Shown in pieces: positions 47,104-58,834 of a stretch of 64,000 bases of DNA (its first letter is position 1; the number at the start of each line of letters is the position of its first letter). Made by a program: the position numbers and the translations under genes. Under the pieces are notes generated by a model that worked only from the letters and a program-made list of their open reading frames with translations, was not told the origin of the DNA and searched no databases. The stretch is from contig NC_079380.1 of NCBI RefSeq assembly GCF_021018895.1, forward strand, positions 2,389,001-2,453,000. Reading direction: 5' to 3'. This DNA is from Seriola aureovittata (taxonomy: Eukaryota > Chordata > Actinopteri > Carangiformes > Carangidae).

Positions 47104-47655
47104 ATCATTACGTCAAAGAAAATCAGCTCTCTTCAAGATGATGACTCTTGAGGAGTTTGAGCTCCGAAGTTATGTTTGCGCCAAGCTTGGTGTCCACTAG
47201 AGTCTCTGAAAAGAGTGGGCGTGGCCTATGAGGTAACGGAAAAAAGGAATTGCGTGCTCTAATGTCTGCTTTTGCTCTTTCTTTGAGGGAGAAATGTGAG
47301 CTAGACATTCTTCTGTAGCCAGCCTGCGTAGGTTTTTGGCGTTGGTACGGTCGCCGCTGTCCCAGCGTGCCACGCGGCTTTCGCTTGGCTTTCTCAAACA
47401 CGACTGGACACGTTGCTGAACGGCAGTTTTGCTTTGTTTTGGTACCAAAACCTTTGCGACAGTACAAAGACGATATCATGCGTACCATATGCCCTTGTCA
47501 AACTGCAGCATTGTATTCAACTTTTTAGCACCTCGTGTGTCAAATGAAGGTGAGCTAACTCTCAAGGCACTGAACTCTGGTATCATGCATTTTGGGCACC
47601 ATCAGCCAGAGAGCTGTGCCTAGGAAGGAGCCCCCTTCTCAGACACTTTCAACTC

Positions 47656-47819
47656 ATACTTACCTGGCAGGGGAGATACCATGATCAAGAAGGTGGTTCA
47701 CCCAGGGCGAGGCTCAGCCATTGCACCCCGGCTGTGCTGACCTTTGCGAATTCCCCAAATGTGGGAATCTCGACTGCATAATTTCTGGTAGTGGGGGACT
47801 GCGTTCGCGCTCTCCCCTG
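47656..47819 (+). ncRNA. RNU1: U1 snRNA gene, array copy
   Basis: Full 164-nt U1. The proximal promoter carries two variants shared with the next two copies: cctaggaagg in place of cctgggaagg, and actttcaactc in place of acttccaactc. Confidence 0.96.
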
Positions 47820-48371
47820 ATCATTACGTCAAAGAAAATCAGCTCTCTTCAAGATGATGACTCTTGAGGAGTTTGAGCTCCGAAGTTATGTTTGCGCCAA
47901 GCTTGGTGTCCACTAGAGTCTCTGAAAAGAGTGGGCGTGGCCTATGAGGTAACGGAAAAAAGGAATTGCGTGCTCTAATGTCTGCTTTTGCTCTTTCTTT
48001 GAGGGAGAAATGTGAGCTAGACATTCTTCTGTAGCCAGCCTGCGTAGGTTTTTGGCGTTGGTACGGTCGCCGCTGTCCCAGCGTGCCACGCGGCTTTCGC
48101 TTGGCTTTCTCAAACACGACTGGACACGTTGCTGAACGGCAGTTTTGCTTTGTTTTGGTACCAAAACCTTTGCGATAGTACAAAGACGATATCATGCGTA
48201 CCATATGCCCTTGTCAAACTGCAGCATTGTGTTCAACTTTTTAGCACCTCGTGTGTCAAATGAAGGTGAGCTAACTCTCAAGGCACTGAACTCTGGTATC
48301 ATGCATTTTGGGCACCATCAGCCAGAGAGCTGTGCCTAGGAAGGAGCCCCCTTCTCAGACACTTTCAACTC

Positions 48372-48535
48372 ATACTTACCTGGCAGGGGAGATACCATGA
48401 TCAAGAAGGTGGTTCACCCAGGGCGAGGCTCAGCCATTGCACCCCGGCTGTGCTGACCTTTGCGAATTCCCCAAATGTGGGAATCTCGACTGCATAATTT
48501 CTGGTAGTGGGGGACTGCGTTCGCGCTCTCCCCTG
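48372..48535 (+). ncRNA. RNU1: U1 snRNA gene, array copy
   Basis: Full 164-nt U1. Promoter variants cctaggaagg and actttcaactc, plus gcgatagtac and cattgtgttc upstream. Confidence 0.96.
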
Positions 48536-49087
48536 ATCATTACGTCAAAGAAAATCAGCTCTCTTCAAGATGATGACTCTTGAGGAGTTTGAGCTCCGAA
48601 GTTATGTTTGCGCCAAGCTTGGTGTCCACTAGAGTCTCTGAAAAGAGTGGGCGTGGCCTATGAGGTAACGGAAAAAAGGAATTGCGTGCTCTAATGTCTG
48701 CTTTTGCTCTTTCTTTGAGGGAGAAATGTGAGCTAGACATTCTTCTGTAGCCAGCCTGCGTAGGTTTTTGGCGTTGGTACGGTCGCCGCTGTCCCAGCGT
48801 GCCACGCGGCTTTCGCTTGGCTTTCTCAAACACGACTGGACACGTTGCTGAACGGCAGTTTTGCTTTGTTTTGGTACCAAAACCTTTGCGATAGTACAAA
48901 GACGATATCATGCGTACCATATGCCCTTGTCAAACTGCAGCATTGTGTTCAACTTTTTAGCACCTCGTGTGTCAAATGAAGGTGAGCTAACTCTCAAGGC
49001 ACTGAACTCTGGTATCATGCATTTTGGGCACCATCAGCCAGAGAGCTGTGCCTAGGAAGGAGCCCCCTTCTCAGACACTTTCAACTC

Positions 49088-49251
49088 ATACTTACCTGGC
49101 AGGGGAGATACCATGATCAAGAAGGTGGTTCACCCAGGGCGAGGCTCAGCCATTGCACCCCGGCTGTGCTGACCTTTGCGAATTCCCCAAATGTGGGAAT
49201 CTCGACTGCATAATTTCTGGTAGTGGGGGACTGCGTTCGCGCTCTCCCCTG
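49088..49251 (+). ncRNA. RNU1: U1 snRNA gene, array copy
   Basis: Full 164-nt U1. Its unit looks identical to the preceding one. Confidence 0.96.
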
Positions 49252-49803
49252 ATCATTACGTCAAAGAAAATCAGCTCTCTTCAAGATGATGACTCTTGAG
49301 GAGTTTGAGCTCCGAAGTTATGTTTGCGCCAAGCTTGGTGTCCACTAGAGTCTCTGAAAAGAGTGGGCGTGGCCTATGAGGTAACGGAAAAAAGGAATTG
49401 CGTGCTCTAATGTCTGCTTTTGCTCTTTCTTTGAGGGAGAAATGTGAGCTAGACATTCTTCTGTAGCCAGCCTGCGTAGGTTTTTGGCGTTGGTACGGTC
49501 GCCGCTGTCCCAGCGTGCCACGCGGCTTTCGCTTGGCTTTCTCAAACACGACTGGACACGTTGCTGAACGGCAGTTTTGCTTTGTTTTGGTACCAAAACC
49601 TTTGCGATAGTACAAAGACGATATCATGCGTACCATATGCCCTTGTCAAACTGCAGCATTGTATTCAACTTTTCAGCACCTTGTGTGTCAGATGAAGGTG
49701 AGCTAACTCTCAAGGCACTGAACTCTGGTATCATGCATTTTGGGCACCATCAGCCAGAGAGCTGTGCCTAGGAAGGAGCCCCCTTCTCAGACACTTCCAA
49801 CTC

Positions 49804-49967
49804 ATACTTACCTGGCAGGGGAGATACCATGATCAAGAAGGTGGTTCACCCAGGGCGAGGCTCAGCCATTGCACCCCGGCTGTGCTGACCTTTGCGAATT
49901 CCCCAAATGTGGGAATCTCGACTGCATAATTTCTGGTAGTGGGGGACTGCGTTCGCGCTCTCCCCTG
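49804..49967 (+). ncRNA. RNU1: U1 snRNA gene, array copy
   Basis: Full 164-nt U1. Upstream it has the cagcaccttgtgtgtcagat variant, which is shared with the solitary inverted copy at 62.6 kb, together with cctaggaagg but acttccaactc. Confidence 0.96.
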
Positions 49968-50519
49968 ATCATTACGTCAAAGAAAATCAGCTCTCTTCAA
50001 GATGATGACTCTTGAGGAGTTTGAGCTCCGAAGTTATGTTTGCGCCAAGCTTGGTGTCCACTAGAGTCTCTGAAAAGAGTGGGCGTGGCCTATGAGGTAA
50101 CGGAAAAAAGGAATTGCGTGCTCTAATGTCTGCTTTTGCTCTTTCTTTGAGGGAGAAATGTGAGCTAGACATTCTTCTGTAGCCAGCCTGCGTAGGTTTT
50201 TGGCGTTGGTACGGTCGCCGCTGTCCCAGCGTGCCACGCGGCTTTCGCTTGGCTTTCTCAAACACGACTGGACACGTTGCTGAACGGCAGTTTTGCTTTG
50301 TTTTGGTACCAAAACCTTTGCGACAGTACAAAGACGATATCATGCGTACCATATGCCCTTGTCAAACTGCAGCATTGTATTCAACTTTTTAGCACCTCGT
50401 GTGTCAAATGAAGGTGAGCTAACTCTCAAGGCACTGAACTCTGGTATCATGCATTTTGGGCACCATCAGCCAGAGAGCTGTGCCTGGGAAGGAGCCCCCT
50501 TCTCAGACACTTCCAACTC

Positions 50520-50683
50520 ATACTTACCTGGCAGGGGAGATACCATGATCAAGAAGGTGGTTCACCCAGGGCGAGGCTCAGCCATTGCACCCCGGCTGTG
50601 CTGACCTTTGCGAATTCCCCAAATGTGGGAATCTCGACTGCATAATTTCTGGTAGTGGGGGACTGCGTTCGCGCTCTCCCCTG
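50520..50683 (+). ncRNA. RNU1: U1 snRNA gene, array copy
   Basis: Full 164-nt U1. Its 3' flank has aaagaaaaacag instead of aaagaaaatcag, as also seen just after the gap. Confidence 0.96.
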
Positions 50684-51235
50684 ATCATTACGTCAAAGAA
50701 AAACAGCTCTCTTCATGATGATGACTCTTGAGGAGTTTGAGCTCCGAAGTTATGTTTGCGCCAAGCTTGGTGTCCACTAGAGTCTCTGAAAAGAGTGGGC
50801 GTGGCCTATGAGGTAACGGAAAAAAGGAATTGCGTGCTCTAATGTCTGCTTTTGCTCTTTCTTTGAGGGAGAAATGTGAGCTAGACATTCTTCTGTAGCC
50901 AGCCTGCGTAGGTTTTTGGCGTTGGTACGGTCGCCGCTGTCCCAGCGTGCCACGCGGCTTTCGCTTGGCTTTCTCAAACACGACTGGACACGTTGCTGAA
51001 CGGCAGTTTTGCTTTGTTTTGGTACCAAAACCTTTGCGACAGTACAAAGACGATATCATGCGTACCATATGCCCTTGTCAAACTGCAGCATTGTATTCAA
51101 CTTTTTAGCACCTCGTGTGTCAAATGAAGGTGAGCTAACTCTCAAGGCACTGAACTCTGGTATCATGCATTTTGGGCACCATCAGCCAGAGAGCTGTGCC
51201 TGGGAAGGAGGCCCCTTCTCAGACACTTCCAACTC

Positions 51236-51399
51236 ATACTTACCTGGCAGGGGAGATACCATGATCAAGAAGGTGGTTCACCCAGGGCGAGGCTCAGCCA
51301 TTGCACCCCGGCTGTGCTGACCTTTGCGAATTCCCCAAATGTGGGAATCTCGACTGCATAATTTCTGGTAGTGGGGGACTGCGTTCGCGCTCTCCCCTG
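51236..51399 (+). ncRNA. RNU1: U1 snRNA gene, array copy
   Basis: Full 164-nt U1. Spacer variants gcgacagtac and gaaggaggcccc. Confidence 0.96.
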
Positions 51400-51951
51400 A
51401 TCATTACGTCAAAGAAAATCAGCTCTCTTCATGATGATGACTCTTGAGGAGTTTGAGCTCCGAAGTTATGTTTGCGCCAAGCTTGGTGTCCACTAGAGTC
51501 TCTGAAAAGAGTGGGCGTGGCCTATGAGGTAACGGAAAAAAGGAATTGCGTGCTCTAATGTCTGCTTTTGCTCTTTCTTTGAGGGAGAAATGTGAGCTAG
51601 ACATTCTTCTGTAGCCAGCCTGCGTAGGTTTTTGGCGTTGGTACGGTCGCCGCTGTCCCAGCGTGCCACGCGGCTTTCGCTTGGCTTTCTCAAACACGAC
51701 TGGACACGTTGCTGAACGGCAGTTTTGCTTTGTTTTGGTACCAAAACCTTTGCGATAGTACAAAGACGATATCATGCGTACCATATGCCCTTGTCAAACT
51801 GCAGCATTGTGTTCAACTTTTTAGCACCTCGTGTGTCAAATGAAGGTGAGCTAACTCTCAAGGCACTGAACTCTGGTATCATGCATTTTGGGCACCATCA
51901 GCCAGAGAGCTGTGCCTGGGAAGGAGCCCCCTTCTCAGACACTTCCAACTC

Positions 51952-52115
51952 ATACTTACCTGGCAGGGGAGATACCATGATCAAGAAGGTGGTTCACCCA
52001 GGGCGAGGCTCAGCCATTGCACCCCGGCTGTGCTGACCTTTGCGAATTCCCCAAATGTGGGAATCTCGACTGCATAATTTCTGGTAGTGGGGGACTGCGT
52101 TCGCGCTCTCCCCTG
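51952..52115 (+). ncRNA. RNU1: U1 snRNA gene, array copy
   Basis: Full 164-nt U1. Spacer variants gcgatagtac and cattgtgttc with cctgggaagg. Confidence 0.96.
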
Positions 52116-52667
52116 ATCATTACGTCAAAGAAAATCAGCTCTCTTCAAGATGATGACTCTTGAGGAGTTTGAGCTCCGAAGTTATGTTTGCGCCAAGCTT
52201 GGTGTCCACTAGAGTCTCTGAAAAGAGTGGGCGTGGCCTATGAGGTAACGGAAAAAAGGAATTGCGTGCTCTAATGTCTGCTTTTGCTCTTTCTTTGAGG
52301 GAGAAATGTGAGCTAGACATTCTTCTGTAGCCAGCCTGCGTAGGTTTTTGGCGTTGGTACGGTCGCCGCTGTCCCAGCGTGCCACGCGGCTTTCGCTTGG
52401 CTTTCTCAAACACGACTGGACACGTTGCTGAACGGCAGTTTTGCTTTGTTTTGGTACCAAAACCTTTGCGATAGTACAAAGACGATATCATGCGTACCAT
52501 ATGCCCTTGTCAAACTGCAGCATTGTGTTCAACTTTTTAGCACCTCGTGTGTCAAATGAAGGTGAGCTAACTCTCAAGGCACTGAACTCTGGTATCATGC
52601 ATTTTGGGCACCATCAGCCAGAGAGCTGTGCCTGGGAAGGAGCCCCCTTCTCAGACACTTCCAACTC

Positions 52668-52831
52668 ATACTTACCTGGCAGGGGAGATACCATGATCAA
52701 GAAGGTGGTTCACCCAGGGCGAGGCTCAGCCATTGCACCCCGGCTGTGCTGACCTTTGCGAATTCCCCAAATGTGGGAATCTCGACTGCATAATTTCTGG
52801 TAGTGGGGGACTGCGTTCGCGCTCTCCCCTG
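52668..52831 (+). ncRNA. RNU1: U1 snRNA gene, last complete array copy
   Basis: Full 164-nt U1. Spacer variants as in the preceding copy. Confidence 0.96.
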
Positions 52832-53383
52832 ATCATTACGTCAAAGAAAATCAGCTCTCTTCATGATGATGACTCTTGAGGAGTTTGAGCTCCGAAGTTA
52901 TGTTTGCGCCAAGCTTGGTGTCCACTAGAGTCTCTGAAAAGAGTGGGCGTGGCCTATGAGGTAACGGAAAAAAGGAATTGCGTGCTCTAATGTCTGCTTT
53001 TGCTCTTTCTTTGAGGGAGAAATGTGAGCTAGACATTCTTCTGTAGCCAGCCTGCGTAGGTTTTTGGCGTTGGTACGGTCGCCGCTGTCCCAGCGTGCCA
53101 CGCGGCTTTCGCTTGGCTTTCTCAAACACGACTGGACACGTTGCTGAACGGCAGTTTTGCTTTGTTTTGGTACCAAAACCTTTGCGACAGTACAAAGACG
53201 ATATCATGCGTACCATATGCCCTTGTCAAACTGCAGCATTGTGTTCAACTTTTTAGCACCTCGTGTGTCAAATGAAGGTGAGCTAACTCTCAAGGCACTG
53301 AACTCTGGTATCATGCATTTTGGGCACCATCAGCCAGAGAGCTGTGCCTGGGAAGGAGCCCCCTTCTCAGACACTTCCAACTC

Positions 53384-53465
53384 ATACTTACCTGGCAGGG
53401 GAGATACCATGATCAAGAAGGTGGTTCACCCAGGGCGAGGCTCAGCCATTGCACCCCGGCTGTGC
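53384..53465 (+). pseudogene. Truncated U1 snRNA gene at the array's right edge
   Basis: The first 82 nt of U1 are present with an intact promoter region, through SL1 and SL2 up to CCCCGGCTGTGC. The sequence then changes abruptly to tRNA-like DNA. SL3, the Sm site and SL4 are lost, so any transcript could not form an snRNP. Confidence 0.95.
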
Positions 53466-53530
53466 AATAGTTAGGACTATTCCCTCACACTGAGAAGGTC
53501 AAGGGTTCAAACCCTGGTTTCAGACTTTAT
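53466..53530 (+). pseudogene. tRNA-like fragment fused to the truncated U1
   Basis: The text AATAGTTAGGACTATTCCC and AAGGGTTCAAACCCTGG resembles a degraded tRNA from D-arm to T-arm, with a B-box-like GGTTCAAACCC; tRNA-Glu is the closest in my reading. The same tRNA-like module, further diverged, occurs three times inside the satellite (near 56,041, 57,351 and 58,285). It may be a SINE head or a tRNA pseudogene. The helices are not fully paired. Confidence 0.45.
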
Positions 53531-55950
53531 AATCCTGTGATGTTTTTTGATAGTTTCAGGCTACACTATACTATGACGTTTTTTTGAAATTTTATGGCAT
53601 ACTATACTATGACGTTTTTTTGAAATTTTATGCCATACTATACTATGACGTTTTTTGCCATTTTTATGCCTTACTATACTATGACGTTTTTTTGAAATTT
53701 TATGGCATACTATACTATGACGTTTTTTTGAAATTTTATGGCATACTATACTATGACGTTTTTTGCCATTTTTATGCCTTATTATACTATGACGTTTTTT
53801 GACATTTTATGCCTTACTATACTGTGACGTTTTGTGCCTGACTATACTATGACGTTTTTTGCCATTTTTATGCCTTACTATACTATGACATTTTTTGAAA
53901 TTTTATGCCATACTATACTATGATGTTTTTTTGAAATTTTATGCCATACTATACTATGATGTTTTTTTGAAATTTTATGCCATACTATACTATGACATTT
54001 TTTGAAATTTTATGGCATACTATACTATGATGTTTTTTTGAAATTTTATGCCATACTATACTATGACATTTTTTGAAATTTTATGCCATACAATACTATG
54101 ACGTTTTTTTGAAATTTTATGCCATACAATACTATGACGTTTTTTGCCATTTTTATGCTCTACTAGAATATGACTTTTTTTGGCATTTTTATGCCTTACT
54201 ATACTGTGACGTTTTGTGCCTGACTATACTATGATGTTTTTTTGAAATTTTATGCCATACTATACTATGACGTTTTTTGACATTTTATGCCTTACTATAC
54301 TATGATGTTTTTTTGAAATTTTATGCCATACTATACTATGATGTTTTTTTGAAATTTTATGGCATACTATACTATGACGTTTTTTGCCATTTTTATGCCT
54401 TACTATACTATGACGTTTTTTTGAAATTTTATGCCATACAATACTATGACGTTTTTTGCCATTTTTATGCTCTACTAGAATATGACTTTTTTTGGCATTT
54501 GTTTGCCTTACTATACTATGACGTTTTTTGCCATTTTTATGCCTTACTATACTATGACGTTTTTTGCCATTTTTATGCCTTACTATACTATGACATTTTT
54601 TGAAATTTTATGCCATACTATACTATGATGTTTTTTTGAAATTTTATGCCATACTATACTATGATGTTTTTTTGAAATTTTATGCCATACTATACTATGA
54701 TGTTTTTTTGAAATTTTATGGCATACTATACTATGATGTTTTTTTGAAATTTTATGCCATACTATACTATGATGTTTTTTTGAAATTTTATGGCATACTA
54801 TACTATGACGTTTTTTGACATTTTATGCCTTACTATACTATGACATTTTTTGAAATTTTATGCCATACAATACTATGACGTTTTTTGCCATTTTTATGCC
54901 TTATTATACTATGATGTTTTTTTTAAATTTTATGCCATACTATACTATGACGTTTTTTGAAATTTTATGCCATACTATACTATGACGTTTTTTGCCATTT
55001 TTATGCCTTATTATACTATGATGTTTTTTTGAAATTTTATGCCATACAATACTATGACGTTTTTTGACATTTTTATGCTCTACTATAATATGACTTTTTT
55101 TGGCATTTGTTTGCCTTACTATACTGTGACGTTTTGTGCCTGACTATACTATGACGTTTTTTGCCATTTTTATGCCTTATTATACTATGACGTTTTTTGA
55201 AATTTTATGCCATACTATACTATGACGTTTTTTGCCATTTTTATGCCTTATTATACTATGACGTTTTTTTAAATTTTATGCCATACTATACTATGACGTT
55301 TTTTGCCATTTTTATGCCTTATTATACTATGATGTTTTTTTGAAATTTTATGTCATACAATACTATGACGTTTTTTGACATTTTTATGCTCTACTATAAT
55401 ATTACTTTTTTTGGCATTTTTTTGCCTTACTATACTGTGACGTTTTGTGCCTGACTATACTATGACATTTTTTGCCATTTTTATGCTTTACTAGAATATG
55501 ACTTTTTTTTGGCATTTTTATGCCTTACTATACTGTGACGTTTTGTGCCTGACTATACTATGATGTTTTTTTGTCATTTTTATGCCTGACTATACTATGA
55601 CATTTTTTGAAATTTTATGCCATACAATACTATGACGTTTTTTGCCATTTTTATGCTCTACTATAATATGACTTTCTTTGGCATTTGTTTGCCTTACTAT
55701 ACTGTGACGTTTTGTGCCTGACTATACTATGACGTTTTTTGCCATTTTTATGCTCTACTAGAATATGACTTTTTTTTGGCATTTTTATGCCTTACTATAC
55801 TGTGACGTTTTGTGCCTGACTATACTATGACATTTTTTAAAATTTTTTGCCTTACTATACTGTGACGTTTTGTGCCTGACTATACTATGACGTTTTTTGC
55901 CATTTATACGTCTTACTATACAATTATGTTTTCATGACATTTTATGCCTA

Positions 55951-56126
55951 ATGGACAATCTTTTGTGATATATCATGGATTAGTATGCTAAAATATCCTT
56001 GATATCATGCTATACCATGAGCTTGTGATGTAGAAGTATTGTGGTACAATGGTCAGGACTACTGCCTAACACTGACAAGGTCATGCGTTCAATCCCTGTT
56101 TTGGGGCTTTACTGTCCTATGATGCT
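55951..56126 (+). repeat. 176-bp insert with tRNA-like module, copy 1
   Basis: The insert starts atggacaatcttttgtgata and includes GTGGTACAATGGTCAGGAC (A-box-like) and GCGTTCAATCCC (B-box-like) about 35-40 bases apart, as in a tRNA. It ends in ctgtcctatgatgc, which grades into the satellite monomer. Confidence 0.7.
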
Positions 56127-57260
56127 TTTTGGCATTTTTATGCCTTACTATACAATGACGTTTTTTGAAATTTTATGGCATACTATACTATGACGTTTTT
56201 TGAAATTTTATGGCATACTATACTATGACGTTTTTTGAAATTTTATGCCATACTATACTATGACGTTTTTTGCTATTTTTATGCTCTACTAGAATATGAC
56301 TTTTTTTTGGCATTTTTATGCCTTACTATACTGTGACGTTTTATGCCTGACTATACGATGACGTTTTTTTGTCATTTTTATGCCTTAGTATACTATGACA
56401 TTTTTAAAAATTTTATGCCATACAATACTATGACGTTTTTTGACATTTTTATGCTCTACTATAATATGACTTTTTTTGGCATTTTTTATGCCTTACTATA
56501 CTCTGACGTTTTGTGCCTGACTATACTATGACGTTTTTTGCCATTTTTATGCCTTATTATACTAAGACGTTTTGTGCCTGACTATACTATGACGTTTTTT
56601 GCCATTTTTATGCTCTACTATAATATGACTTTTTTTTGGCATTTGTTTGCCTTACTATACTGTGACGTTTTGTGCCTGACTATACTATGACGTTTTTTGC
56701 CATTTTTATGCCTTATTATACTATGACGTTTTTTGAAATTTTATGCCATACTATACGATGACGTTTTTTGCTATTTTTATGCTCTATTAGAATATGACTT
56801 TTTTTTGGCATTTTTATGCCTTACTATACTGTGACGTTTTGTGCCTGACTATACTATGACGTTTTTTTGTCATTTTTATGCCTTAGTATACTATGATGTT
56901 TTTTTGAAATTTTATGCCATACAATACTATGACGTTTTTTGACATTTTTATGCTCTACTATAATATGACTTTTTTTGGCATTTTTTATGCCTTACTATAC
57001 TGTGACGTTTTGTGCCTGACTATACTATGACGTTTTTTGCCATTTATATGTCTTACTATACAATTATGTTTTCATGACATTTTATGCCATACTATACTAT
57101 GACGTTTTTTGCTATTTTTATGCTCTACTAGAATATGACTTTTTTTGGCATTTTTTATGCCTTACTATACTGTGACGTTTTGTGCCTGACTATACTATGA
57201 TGTTTTTTGCCATTTATATGTCTTACTATACAATTATGTTTTCATGACATTTTATGCCTA

Positions 57261-57436
57261 ATGGACAATCTTTTGTGATATATCATGGATTAGTATGCTA
57301 AAATATCCTTGATATCATGCTATACCATGAGCTTGTGATGTAGAAGTATTGTGGTACAATGGTCAGGACTACTGCCTAACACTGACAAGGTCATGCGTTC
57401 AATCCCTGTTTTGGAGCTTTACTGTCCTATGATGCT
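57261..57436 (+). repeat. 176-bp insert with tRNA-like module, copy 2
   Basis: Nearly identical to copy 1 (ttggagcttt in place of ttggggcttt). Its flanking satellite order matches that around copy 3. Confidence 0.7.
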
Positions 57437-58194
57437 TTTTGGCATTTTTATGCCTTACTATAACTATGACGTTTTTTGAAATTTTATGGCATACCATACT
57501 ATGACGTTTTTTGACATTTTCACGCAATAGTACACAATAAAGTTTTTTGGCATTTTTATGCCTTACTATACTGTGACGTTTTATGCCATACTATACTATG
57601 ATGTTTTTTGCCATTTTTATGACTTAATATACTATGACATTTTTTGAAATTTTATGCCATACTATACTATGACGTTTTTTGCCATTTTTATGCCTTATTA
57701 TACTGTGACGTTTTGTGCATGACTATACTATGATGTTTTTTTGCCATTTTTATGCCTTATTATACTATGACGTTTTTTGAAATTTTATGCCATACTATAC
57801 TATGACGTTTTTTGCCATTTTTATGCCTTATTATACTGTGACGTTTTGTGCCTCACTATACTATGACGTTTTTTGACATTTTTATGCTCTACTATAATAT
57901 GACTTTTTTTGGCATTTTTTATGCCTTACTATACTGTGACGTTTTGTGCCTGACTATACTATGACGTTTTTTGCCATTTATATGTCTTACTATACAATTA
58001 TGTTTTCATGACATTTTATGCCATACTATACTATGACGTTTTTTGCTATTTTTATGCTCTACTAGAATATGACTTTTTTTGGCATTTTTTATGCCTTACT
58101 ATACTGTGACGTTTTGTGCCTGACTATACTATGATGTTTTTTGCCATTTATATGTCTTACTATACAATTATGTTTTCATGACATTTTATGCCTA

Positions 58195-58370
58195 ATGGAC
58201 AATCTTTTGTGATATATCATGGATTAGTATGCTAAAATATCCTTGATATCATGCTATACCATGAGCTTGTGATGTAGAAGTATTGTGGTACAATGGTCAG
58301 GACTACTGCCTAACACTGACAAGGTCATGCGTTCAATCCCTGTTTTGGGGCTTTACTGTCCTATGATGCT
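58195..58370 (+). repeat. 176-bp insert with tRNA-like module, copy 3
   Basis: Nearly identical to copy 1. Together with copy 2 and its upstream satellite it forms a 934-bp higher-order repeat. Confidence 0.7.
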
Positions 58371-58834
58371 TTTTGGCATTTTTATGCCTTACTATACTAT
58401 GACGTTTTTTGAAATTTTATGGCATACTATACTATGATGTTTTTTGCCATTTTTATGCAATAGTACACAATGAAGTTTTTTGGCATTTTTATTCCTTACT
58501 ATACTGTGACGTTTTATGCCACACTATACTTTGATGTTTTTTGCCATTTTTATGCTCTACTATAATATGACTTTTTTTGGCATTTTTTTGCCTTACTATA
58601 CTGTGACGTTTTGTGCCTGACTATACTATGACGTTTTTTGCCATTTTTATGCTCTACTAGAATATGACTTTTTTTTGCCATTTTTATGCCTTACTATACT
58701 GTGATGTTTTGTGCCTGACTATACTATGACGTTTTTTTGTCATTTTTATGCCTGACTATACTATGACATTTTTTGAAATTTTATGCCATACTATACTATG
58801 ACGTTTTTTGAAATTTTATACTATACTTTGACGT

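Larger units (their letters stand above)
42709..53465 (+). repeat. Tandem array of 716-bp U1 snRNA gene units
   Basis: Head-to-tail units of exactly 716 bp each contain one complete U1 gene. The array begins mid-spacer at 42,709 and ends inside a U1 gene at 53,465. The spacers are nearly identical between copies, differing by a handful of recurring single-base variants. One 500-N gap (43,736-44,235) interrupts it. Upstream of each U1 start, at about -60, is CACCATCAGCCAGAGAGCTG, a plausible proximal sequence element. An ATGCATTT octamer-like motif lies about 12 bases further up. Directly 3' of each RNA is GTCAAAGAAAATCAG, a plausible snRNA 3' box. The short open frames that recur in every unit are by-products of the repeat. 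Confidence 0.95.
53531..58834 (+). repeat. AT-rich satellite/minisatellite array of about 36-bp monomers
   Basis: The commonest monomer is built on ACTATACTATGACGTTTTTT followed by GAAATTTTATGCCAT. Variants have GCCATTTTTATGCCTT, a short 25-bp form with ACTATACTGTGACGTTTTGTG, or an ACTAGAATATGACTTTTTTT form. The variants recur in blocks, indicating higher-order amplification. Long frames such as the FYAILYYDVF repeats are artefacts of monomers whose length is a multiple of three. Three longer inserts of about 176 bp break the array. Confidence 0.9.

Noticed and set aside
43335..53216. A 121-codon minus-strand ORF (MVRMISSLYCRKGF...) and plus-strand ORFs repeated in every U1 unit
   Set aside because: They are copied with the unit, overlap the U1 promoter or RNA, have no codon-like variation between copies and match no family I recognise. 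Repetition alone explains their recurrence.
42709..53465. Other small nuclear or ribosomal RNA genes (U2, U4, U5, U6, 5S) within the 716-bp unit, as seen in some fish
   Set aside because: I searched the unit by eye for their characteristic 5' ends and Sm or box sequences on both strands and found only U1.
53584..56531. Long frames of the type FYAILYYDVF inside the AT-rich satellite
   Set aside because: Monomers of a length divisible by three keep any frame open; the composition is pure satellite.
53531..58834. Regularly spaced repeats suggesting a CRISPR array
   Set aside because: The host is a vertebrate, there are no unique spacers, no cas genes, and the units are variants of one monomer.
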